16,786 nucleotides of DNA, from positions 1 to 16,786 of the forward strand of contig JAGYMT010000004.1 in the NCBI GenBank assembly GCA_018400335.1. Direction: 5' to 3'. The position numbers were made by a program, and so were the translations under genes. The DNA is from Kiritimatiellia bacterium. Its GTDB lineage: Bacteria > Verrucomicrobiota > Kiritimatiellia > JAAZAB01. Below, in pieces: positions 1 through 6,152 of the stretch; position 1 is the first letter of the stretch; every line of letters begins with the position of its first letter. The notes under the pieces were generated by a model. It saw only the letters and a program-made list of their open reading frames with translations. It had not been told where the DNA came from and did not search any database.

Positions 1-257
1 TTGCACCAACTTTTTTGTCTTACACCCGAGTCCTCACCCCCCAGCATTTCCCGGAGCCGCTCAATTTTGGCCTCGTCGGACGGCATAATGGTCAGCGGCC
101 GCAGGCGTCGCTCGGTAAAATACTGTAAAACGGCATGGTCTTTGGCGCCGGCAAGAAAATCCCGGATTTCAGCAGGCAGTTTGGTCACCAGGGCGGTCAT
201 CTGATAGACCCGCACCCGGAAAACGCCAAGAATTTCAGCGGCCTGGATAAAGTCGGA
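1..257 (-). pseudogene. C-terminal remnant of a ParB/KorB-like HTH protein, continuing past the left edge
   Basis: An open minus-strand frame runs from a TAA at 258-260 to the window edge. Its start reads like the second helix of a ParB/KorB-type helix-turn-helix (AAEILGVFRVRVYQM), followed by TKLPAEIRDFL and then YFTERRLRPL and a charged helix. This pattern is familiar from small ParB-like DNA-binding proteins that accompany recombinases and resolvases. The first helix and everything before it are missing: an in-frame stop sits directly upstream, and 258-311 shows no continuation in any frame. An ATG at 198-200 lies inside the HTH, so it would make only a partial domain. I read it as a decayed or truncated gene, possibly left by a mobile element. 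The family call rests on pattern memory only. Confidence 0.45.
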
Positions 258-311
258 TTATGTAGGTGAAATGAAATTCATGCAGGCACCAACCGAGTGT
301 AGTGATGAAGT

Positions 312-1121
312 TCACGAAGGTACCGCGTCATTGAGCCGGAGTTGCCAATCATCGCCGACGGCGGCGACCGCCGCAACATAGTAGGGCGCAACTTGAATAT
401 CGCGTATGGTCCATGGGTTCGTTTTCGAGGGATCGAACGAAACGCGGCGCAGCCCGGCGCGCGAACCCGGGCCGATAAACACCGAAATACTGCGCGGGTC
501 AACGGAAAGTCCGTCGCCCCGCGCCTTCAGGCAGGCTTCCTTGCGCGCCCACGTTGTGAAGAAACATGAAAGCTGCTGATCGGGAGGCGTTTGGCGCAAC
601 GCTTCCTGTTCCGCGTCCGAAAATACGCGAGGGACAAGTTTCTCCCATTCCATATCCGTACGCACACGCTCGACGTCCACGCCCACCTCACGACGCGCAA
701 CCGCGATGAGCGAAAAATCGCCCGAATGCGCCACGTTGAAGAGCAACGGGGCGCCGTCAGCCGTCCGCCTGAGGCTCGGTTTGCCCCGGTCGCCTGTGTC
801 GAAAACCAATTTACTGGGCGGCTCGCCGAGATAACGTTGGCCGAGAATACATCGCAATAGAGAGCGGGTAATCGCGTAGCGCGACGAATCCGCCTGAAAA
901 TGGAATCGCCCGGCCTTGCTACGCTCCTGCTCGTCCAGCACACACGCTATCCGCGCCAGATGCGGTTCCCATACGGATATTTGCGCACGATACACTTGCA
1001 CCTCGTGCTCGAGTAAGTCAAGAAGGGGCGACGAAATACACTCCTCCGCGTCGTCCGGCACCTGGTCCGGGAGCGTGATTTTATCCCACACGTATTTAAT
1101 TTGTAAGCGTTCACGGTTCAC
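312..1121 (-). CDS. Sfp-type 4'-phosphopantetheinyl transferase
   Basis: The product (up to 269 aa) should transfer phosphopantetheine from CoA to a serine of acyl or peptidyl carrier proteins. Family signatures are present in order: a basic N-lobe, FNVAHSGDFSLIAV around residues 128-141, GVDVERV (147-153, with D149 and E151 as Mg2+ ligands) and WARKEACLKARGDGL (191-205, with E195 and K199 catalytic). The length matches the two-lobe Sfp/AcpT-like class rather than the short AcpS class. The start is uncertain. The longest frame begins with GTG at 1119-1121, inside a heptamer repeat and without a ribosome-binding site. The recognisable domain begins only near residue 40, and in-frame GTG codons at residues 11, 21 and 41 are alternatives. 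It is the last gene of a minus-strand trio with the SGNH and carbamoyltransferase genes, about 100 bp after the SGNH stop. No carrier-protein gene is in view. Confidence 0.9.
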   Translation of the reverse strand: MNRERLQIKYVWDKITLPDQVPDDAEECISSPLLDLLEHEVQVYRAQISVWEPHLARIACVLDEQERSKAGRFHFQADSSRYAITRSLLRCILGQRYLGEPPSKLVFDTGDRGKPSLRRTADGAPLLFNVAHSGDFSLIAVARREVGVDVERVRTDMEWEKLVPRVFSDAEQEALRQTPPDQQLSCFFTTWARKEACLKARGDGLSVDPRSISVFIGPGSRAGLRRVSFDPSKTNPWTIRDIQVAPYYVAAVAAVGDDWQLRLNDAVPS

Positions 1122-1136
1122 AGTTCACAGTTATCA
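1109..1136. repeat. Degenerate tandem heptamer array (GTTCACR), four units
   Basis: Four consecutive 7-bp units can be read directly: GTTCACG, GTTCACA, GTTCACA, GTTATCA. The array lies in the short gap between the SGNH and phosphopantetheinyl transferase genes and overlaps the proposed GTG start of the latter. Similar short tandem heptamers are known as STRR elements in filamentous cyanobacteria. Whether this array is related to them or has arisen independently cannot be told here. Confidence 0.75.
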
Positions 1137-1223
1137 GATTTATTTGTACTTTATTTCAGTATTCCCATCCACGAGTGCGTCCAGAAAGCTCCCGATGTTG
1201 TAATAGCTTGTTGAATGATCCAG

Positions 1224-3353
1224 TTAACGAACGTTGCTGATTGTCATGGAGTGAATCTCTCCGTATGGCGTCAGCAGGCTGGGAAAGCAGCCGGATTCGA
1301 GCCAATCGGCGGCGGCTTCTTGTTCTCCCGGAAATCCGCCGCGGCCGCCGTCGGGCCAGCGGATGAGGATCCTGTTCATGCCCGGCTTCAGAAGTGTGTT
1401 CAGCACTACCAGTGTATGCGTGCACCAGAAGGCTTCGATGGCGATACTCGCCAGCTCGGATCCATTCACGTCCAACATCAGAGTGCTGCACGCGGGCAGG
1501 CGATCGGCGATGCCGCGCACGGTGAGTCTTAGCTCGAGCGGCACATTGGCGTCGGCTACAAACACGAACCTGGATTCGGGCGTATGTGCCCGATAATAAT
1601 GCCGTCTGTCAGCGTTGGACCAGTGGTGAAAGAGATACCAGTCCGGATGCGACCAACTGGGAGCATATGCGGCATCGAGCAGACTGACCTGTTGCTGGCG
1701 GCCCGCGCCGCGCTCTTCGATGAGTAGACGCTGCAATTCAGGGTTGTCCGCTGCGCCCGCTTCATTCAGCGCGTCTCCGATAGCGTCGAACAGGCGCCGG
1801 TCAAGCAATTTATGGGCAGTCGAGGTTGTTGCGTAGAGGAGCACGTACCGGCTCAGGGCTTCAGTGCACAGGCCGCCCAACTGCTCCGTCTGTCGACACA
1901 TCCACAGTGGCGCCTTCCGTGTCTGCATTTCCGCGTACAGCGTCAGGATGGCGGCCATGTGCGGCGAGCGCTCCAGCGCGCGCCGACAGAAATACGCGAC
2001 CAGTTCGCGGGGCTGGCCCCAATGTGCGTTATGAATGGCTGCCGCGAAGCAGGCCTCGGCCGCGACACGCGCCGATGGGCCTGGATCCAGAGGCGCCATG
2101 ACGCTTCGCGAAATCGGCGGGCCGCCCATCAGGGGCAGTAGCGCTTCCGCAGCGGCTGCCATTGCCAGGCGTATGCCTTCGGCGCTGTGATGGCAGTAGT
2201 CGAGAAATAGCTCCCGGCCTGGTGGGCGTCCTTCCGCATGCCCGATGAACACCTGTGGTAAATCCACGCACCTCACTATTCCGCGTTCCGCCATGCGGCG
2301 CAGGCCACGGATGACGATGTCCGGCGCGCGGGGGCTCTGCGCGGATGCGTCCCAAATGTGCGCGTCCCTGGCCTGTTCGAGCAGGCGGCGCGCTTCGTCC
2401 ATTCGATTCTGTCGCAGCCTGCAATCAGCGAGAAGCCGGACGCTGCCCATGGCAGTGCCCTGATCCGTTTCCATGGCCAGGTTGGCCTCCGTTTCCGCGG
2501 TGATCAGGTCGCCGCGTTCCAGCGCAAGCGCTGCCAGTTGCATGTGCGCCAGCCATTCGCGGTGCCGCTCGGCTGGGAGCAGTGGCGCAAGAAACGGGTC
2601 TTCCGGCCGCCAGTCCTCAAGGTTGAACTCGGGGATCAGGAATACGACCGGGATGCGTGTTTCACGGGCGAACGCTTCGAATTGCCGGGCGTAACTTTCC
2701 ACCAACTGCTCCAATCCGTCCTCCAGATGGCGCCGCAATCCCGCGACACCGTCCTTTCTCAGGATGGTCGCCGCCGCTCGACATGCCTCCGGCGTTCGCA
2801 GCCGACTGTCTTCGCGCCAGTTGTTGCCGGCAAACACCAGAATGGCGTCCGGCTGCAGCCGGACGGAGGAGTGCAGCAGGCGGATCAGATCGGCGGCCTG
2901 TAGACTTGTGCGCGCCAGGTCAACGACTTCGGTTTGCCACGGCAGCGGACTGGCCGCCAGCATTGCGGCCAGCGACCGGGCCGGTGTGTAGACTGGATCA
3001 TACAGGAACCCGCGCGCGACCGATTCGCCCAGCAGCACGATGCGCCGCACGTTGCTTTTCGGGGGAATTGCAGGCTGTTTAGCCCACAACGCCCATTCGT
3101 CGGCAAACTCCGCTGAACGCATGAAAGCCCCTTCTCCTTGCTGTGGCGCCGGCTCCCAGATGCCCACCCAGCCGTCCCGGATGGGCACCGGCCGCTCGTC
3201 GTCCAATCCCGATGATTGAGGGGGCGGCGCTGCGGCCGCGTTGCCGCCGGCCTGTGCGGTCAGGTGTTGCTTCAGGCGCAGGATGTCCGCGCTGGTTCCA
3301 GCCGCGAGCTCAGCAGCCAGTTTCGACGCCATTATTTCTTGCTGGTCTTTCAT
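1224..3353 (-). CDS. Large multidomain SGNH/GDSL hydrolase-like protein
   Basis: 709 aa from the ATG at 3351-3353, chosen over an in-frame TTG two codons upstream that overlaps the previous stop. After a charged helical N-terminus and a low-complexity Gly/Ala/Pro stretch (to about residue 48), an SGNH fold begins: VLLGESVARG holds the candidate nucleophile Ser111, FAGNN (about 174-178) is the Asn block, and DYCHHSAEG (about 385-393) supplies the Asp/His block. A helical, TPR-like insertion of about 70 residues (near 263-333) separates the Asn block from the Asp/His block. A second helical region follows, and then a beta-rich C-terminus (about 595-668) that looks like a carbohydrate-binding or jelly-roll sandwich. 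No signal peptide is visible, so it is probably cytosolic. It lies 2 bp after the carbamoyltransferase stop, which suggests translational coupling, and may hydrolyse or transfer an acyl ester on the molecule that enzyme modifies. The substrate is unknown. Confidence 0.7.
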   Translation of the reverse strand: MKDQQEIMASKLAAELAAGTSADILRLKQHLTAQAGGNAAAAPPPQSSGLDDERPVPIRDGWVGIWEPAPQQGEGAFMRSAEFADEWALWAKQPAIPPKSNVRRIVLLGESVARGFLYDPVYTPARSLAAMLAASPLPWQTEVVDLARTSLQAADLIRLLHSSVRLQPDAILVFAGNNWREDSRLRTPEACRAAATILRKDGVAGLRRHLEDGLEQLVESYARQFEAFARETRIPVVFLIPEFNLEDWRPEDPFLAPLLPAERHREWLAHMQLAALALERGDLITAETEANLAMETDQGTAMGSVRLLADCRLRQNRMDEARRLLEQARDAHIWDASAQSPRAPDIVIRGLRRMAERGIVRCVDLPQVFIGHAEGRPPGRELFLDYCHHSAEGIRLAMAAAAEALLPLMGGPPISRSVMAPLDPGPSARVAAEACFAAAIHNAHWGQPRELVAYFCRRALERSPHMAAILTLYAEMQTRKAPLWMCRQTEQLGGLCTEALSRYVLLYATTSTAHKLLDRRLFDAIGDALNEAGAADNPELQRLLIEERGAGRQQQVSLLDAAYAPSWSHPDWYLFHHWSNADRRHYYRAHTPESRFVFVADANVPLELRLTVRGIADRLPACSTLMLDVNGSELASIAIEAFWCTHTLVVLNTLLKPGMNRILIRWPDGGRGGFPGEQEAAADWLESGCFPSLLTPYGEIHSMTISNVR

Positions 3354-3355
3354 TG

Positions 3356-5131
3356 TCAAAACAGCGTGTAGACGTCATGCCGGATGTCGTTGGTGGAAGA
3401 AGCGCCCGGCTTTTCGGCCGCCGCCAGTTCCCAGAGTGGCGGAATGGCGCTTCGATCAATCAGCCAATCCTCCAGCGCCAGTGTGTCTATTGATGAGCGG
3501 ACAAAGCAGCGGATGGCGTCCACGGGTGTGCATACAATCGGCTCGTCGCGCATGTTAAACGACGTGTTCAGCAACAGCGGCGTGCCGGTGCGCTCGAAAA
3601 ATCGGGAAATCAGGCGGTGGAATCGCGGGTTGCTGTCGCGGGAGACCGTCTGGACGCGTGCCGAACGGTCCACATGCGTCACCGCCGGCAGGTTCAACGG
3701 GGATTCGACCCGGCAGGTTTCCAGCATGAACGGCGAGGAGTGATCCAGCGCGAAGTGCCGCGTCGCCTCATCCTCCAGCACGGACGGAGCGAACGGCCTG
3801 AAGGATTCGCGCTTTTTCACGAGAGCGTTGATCCGCTCCCGCATGTCGGACCGCCGCGGGTCGGCCAGGATGGATCGGGCGCCCAGCGCGCGCGGTCCGA
3901 ACTCCATGCGGCCTTGAAACCAGCCGATCACCCGCCCCGCGATCAACCGCTCGACCACGGCGTCAATCAGAGCGGCTTCGTTGCCAGTGAAGTCGTGTGC
4001 GGCCGCCGCACCGGAGGCCAACAGTCGGCGCACGTCCTCTGACGCGAAGCCTGGCCCGAGATAGACGTGCTGTAGCCGCTCTCCGGCCGGCCGCTGCTGC
4101 GTCAGCCGCACGTGGGCTACGGCCGCCGCGCCGAGCGCGCCGCCTGAATCGCCGGCCGCCGGCTGCACGAAGAGCCGCTGAAAAGGACCGTCGCGCAGAA
4201 TGCGGCTGTTGGCCACGCAGTTCAGGGCGACTCCACCGGCCATGCACAGGTTTTGGGACGGAACCCGCTGGTGAAGCCAAGCGGCTTTTTGCAGCAGAAT
4301 ATCCTCAAGAACCGCCTGCAGGCTGCGGGCCACATCCTGGTGAAACGTCTCAATGGGCCCCTCCGGCCGGCGCGGCGGCCGGCCGAAAAGTTCCGCCATC
4401 CGGGCGGTGAACATGCCGCCGCCGGAGAGATAGTCGAAATATCGCATATCGAGCCGATAGTCGCCATCGGACTCCAGCGCAATCAACGCCCACATCTGGT
4501 CTGTGTAATGCGGCCGGCCATAGGGCGCCAGGCCCATCACCTTGTATTCGCCGCTGTTGACTTCGAACCCGAGATAGGCGGTGATGGCGCTGTACAGCAT
4601 GCCGAGCGAGTGGGGGAAGCGCACTTCCCCCAGCAGCTCAATGGTTTGATCATGCCCGCGGCCATACGACGTGGTGGCCCATTCGCCGACGGCATCCACT
4701 GTCAGGATGGCGGCCTCCTCGAAGCCTGAATAGTAATAGCTGCTGGCGGCGTGCGATAGATGATGTCCCGCGAATTCCAGCGGCCCGTCATATCCCAGCC
4801 CATGCCGGATGGCGCGCTCCGCCCTGCGCGGATCGAGCGCGCCGGCGAGTTCGGCTTTGAGGCGCGGGCCGGCTTGCGGGTTCAGACCCATCCATATTTG
4901 GCGCTCCAGCTTTTGCAGCGGTTGCTCATAGTAGGCCACGCAGTCAATGTCGGCAATGGTCAGGCCAGCGTCTTCCAGGCAAAACCGGAAGGCTTGCCAC
5001 GGCAGACCGGAATCGTGCTTGCGCCGCGAAAACCGCTCTTCCTCGACCGCGCAGACCAGCTCCCCATCCCGCATCACGCAGCAGGAGGAATCGTGAAAGA
5101 ACGCCGATATCCCCACAATGTTCAAACTCAT
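3356..5131 (-). CDS. NodU/CmcH/TobZ-family O-carbamoyltransferase
   Basis: 591 aa from the ATG at 5129-5131 (MSLNIVGISAFFHDSS). The family makes carbamoyl-adenylate from carbamoyl phosphate and ATP and then carbamoylates a hydroxyl of a sugar, antibiotic or lipid acceptor. The N-terminal Kae1-like domain shows FFHDSS (11-16), EEERFSRRKH (30-39), HHLSHAAS (123-130, the HxxxH metal ligands) and TVDAVGEW (144-151). It continues with MAGGVALNCVAN (297-308), GDSGGALGAA (327-336) and FGPRALGARSIL (411-422). The C-terminal domain has FRPFAPSVL and LLNTSFNMRDEPIV (519-532). The frame stays open for 25 more codons upstream, but that extension is encoded by tandem repeats and has no family similarity, so I excluded it. 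No strong ribosome-binding site precedes the chosen ATG. This is the first gene of the minus-strand trio. Confidence 0.9.
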   Translation of the reverse strand: MSLNIVGISAFFHDSSCCVMRDGELVCAVEEERFSRRKHDSGLPWQAFRFCLEDAGLTIADIDCVAYYEQPLQKLERQIWMGLNPQAGPRLKAELAGALDPRRAERAIRHGLGYDGPLEFAGHHLSHAASSYYYSGFEEAAILTVDAVGEWATTSYGRGHDQTIELLGEVRFPHSLGMLYSAITAYLGFEVNSGEYKVMGLAPYGRPHYTDQMWALIALESDGDYRLDMRYFDYLSGGGMFTARMAELFGRPPRRPEGPIETFHQDVARSLQAVLEDILLQKAAWLHQRVPSQNLCMAGGVALNCVANSRILRDGPFQRLFVQPAAGDSGGALGAAAVAHVRLTQQRPAGERLQHVYLGPGFASEDVRRLLASGAAAAHDFTGNEAALIDAVVERLIAGRVIGWFQGRMEFGPRALGARSILADPRRSDMRERINALVKKRESFRPFAPSVLEDEATRHFALDHSSPFMLETCRVESPLNLPAVTHVDRSARVQTVSRDSNPRFHRLISRFFERTGTPLLLNTSFNMRDEPIVCTPVDAIRCFVRSSIDTLALEDWLIDRSAIPPLWELAAAEKPGASSTNDIRHDVYTLF

Positions 5132-5166
5132 GTCCGGCGTTTCTACACCAATGCCAGCCGCAAGGC

Positions 5167-5235
5167 AACATGGAAAAACATGGAAAAACATGGCGCGAAA
5201 AAACATGGCGCGAAAACATGTGGCGCGAAAACATG
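5167..5235. repeat. Tandem ACATGG(AAAA/CGCGAAA) repeat array
   Basis: ACATG recurs at 5168, 5178, 5188, 5203, 5216 and 5231. The first spacers are A-runs (10-bp units). The later ones contain GGCGCGAAA (13-15-bp units). The array abuts the -35 box of the plus-strand promoter on one side and lies upstream of the carbamoyltransferase start on the other. Translated on the minus strand it gives a spurious N-terminal extension rich in Phe and Met. Confidence 0.8.
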
Positions 5236-5263
5236 TTGACGCCGTCGGCTGTTCGTGTAGAAT
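5236..5263 (+). promoter_or_regulatory. Sigma70-type promoter for the DUF697-ABC-SPFH cassette
   Basis: TTGACG at 5236-5241 and TAGAAT at 5258-5263 are separated by 16 bp, each one mismatch from the E. coli consensus. Transcription would start near 5270, giving a leader of about 90 nt before the gene at 5360. It is the best promoter match I found in the window, and its position between divergent genes fits. Confidence 0.6.
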
Positions 5264-5301
5264 GCGCGCCGGTGGTGAGGGCTGGAGTGCATGACAGTAG
5301 G

Positions 5302-5319
5302 TTGCTTATCGTTAAGCAA
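5302..5319. promoter_or_regulatory. Small perfect hairpin/palindrome in the cassette leader
   Basis: TTGCTTA at 5302-5308 and TAAGCAA at 5313-5319 form a 7-bp stem with a TCGT loop. It lies between the proposed transcription start and the ribosome-binding site. It could be an operator or a leader-RNA hairpin. No T-run follows, so it is not a terminator. Confidence 0.4.
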
Positions 5320-5359
5320 TTAGGCGGTTTTGTTTGGGGCAACAATCAAGGAGGACGAT

Positions 5360-5893
5360 ATGTCGGAAGCTAAAGCGGAAACAGAGGCGGTTGTTCCTGT
5401 GCCTGAAATGACGGACGAACAGAAGCATAAGGCCGGAGAGGATATCGTGAGAAGCTATGTCATGTGGTCGCTAGGCGCGGGTATTCTGCCTATGCCAATA
5501 GTGAATTTTGCCGGGCTCAGTGTGCTCCAGTACAACATGCTGAAAAAGCTGTGCGGCGTTTACGGCGTGCAGCCCGATGCCGCCAGGTTGAAGCACATTG
5601 TCGCCGTGCTGGTCGGCGGCATCGCACCCGGCATCCTTGCACAGTCCGTGTTCGGGCTCATTCCCTTTGTCGGGTTTGCGATGACCATGTCAACCCTCCC
5701 TGTTCTTTCCGGCGGCTCCACTTATGCGCTCGGCCGGATCTTCGTCAACCACCTCGAGGCGGGCGGCACCGTGTTGGACTGCAATCCCGCCGTCATGAAA
5801 CAGGCGTTCGCGAAAAAGTACGAAGAAGCCAAGCAGATCATCCCAGGACTGAAGAAGAAAAGCGCTGCGGAAAAGGCGCCGGCCGTAGTGTAG
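5360..5893 (+). CDS. DUF697/YcjF-like hydrophobic membrane-associated protein (paralogue 1)
   Basis: 177 aa. The start is set by AAGGAGG seven bases upstream of the ATG. An acidic N-terminal tail (about 1-20) is followed by a Gly/Ala-rich region with several hydrophobic segments, about residues 33-60 and 80-125 (AGILPMP, VGGIAPGIL, GLIPFVGFA). The conserved-looking end reads YALGRIFVNHLEAGGTVLD (122-140), and a Lys-rich tail closes the protein. This matches the DUF697 family (YcjF-like; also found fused to some GTPases), whose biochemical role is not settled. The protein at 10296 is a clear paralogue: the two share the order IP-P, Y-V, GG, IP-VG, Y-G-F--H-E-GGT-LD. It is the first gene after the promoter at 5236. 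About 260 bp then separate it from the ABC gene, so cotranscription is likely but not certain. Confidence 0.75.
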   Translation: MSEAKAETEAVVPVPEMTDEQKHKAGEDIVRSYVMWSLGAGILPMPIVNFAGLSVLQYNMLKKLCGVYGVQPDAARLKHIVAVLVGGIAPGILAQSVFGLIPFVGFAMTMSTLPVLSGGSTYALGRIFVNHLEAGGTVLDCNPAVMKQAFAKKYEEAKQIIPGLKKKSAAEKAPAVV

Positions 5894-5972
5894 TTTTCCG
5901 GCGAACCAGGCCGCAAGACCGTTATTGATACGGCATGGATGTCTGATTGTGTTCGATTTATGATTACTACTC

Positions 5973-6007
5973 AGCGAATCAGAATTCAGGAGTCAGAACA
6001 GGAAATC
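5973..6007. repeat. Degenerate tandem heptamer array (CAGAATT/CAGGAGT type)
   Basis: In-phase 7-bp units AGCGAAT, CAGAATT, CAGGAGT, CAGAACA, GGAAATC lie between the first DUF697 gene and the ABC gene. The unit family is the reverse complement of the one at 6104-6138, so the two arrays face each other: 5986-5999 can pair with 6118-6131, with 12 of 14 positions complementary. Confidence 0.65.
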
Positions 6008-6103
6008 AATACGAGTCAAGCGAATGCGCGAAATGCGGTCGAGAGCCCATCGGGTCTTAAAAGCGGATCTTGCGCCTTTCCATGGACGATCATTTTGCAT
6101 TTT

Positions 6104-6138
6104 ATTCTGTATTCTGAATTCTGTCTCCTGACTACCAG
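6104..6138. repeat. Degenerate tandem heptamer array (ATTCTGT/CTCCTGA type), inverted relative to 5973
   Basis: In-phase 7-bp units ATTCTGT, ATTCTGA, ATTCTGT, CTCCTGA, CTACCAG end 14 bp before the ABC transporter start. The 5894-6152 gap holds no credible gene apart from these two arrays. It also contains no clear promoter or terminator. Confidence 0.7.
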
Positions 6139-6152
6139 AGCTGTTACAATTC

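Noticed and set aside
5140..5168. Possible minus-strand promoter TTGCCT-17-TAGAAA for the carbamoyltransferase
   Set aside because: Only about 4 of 6 matches in each box, and the -10 would lie about 8 bp from the start codon, leaving almost no leader.
5132..5206. 25-codon N-terminal extension of the carbamoyltransferase
   Set aside because: It is encoded mostly by the ACATG repeat array and reads as Phe/Met/Cys-rich text, whereas family similarity starts exactly at MSLNIVG.
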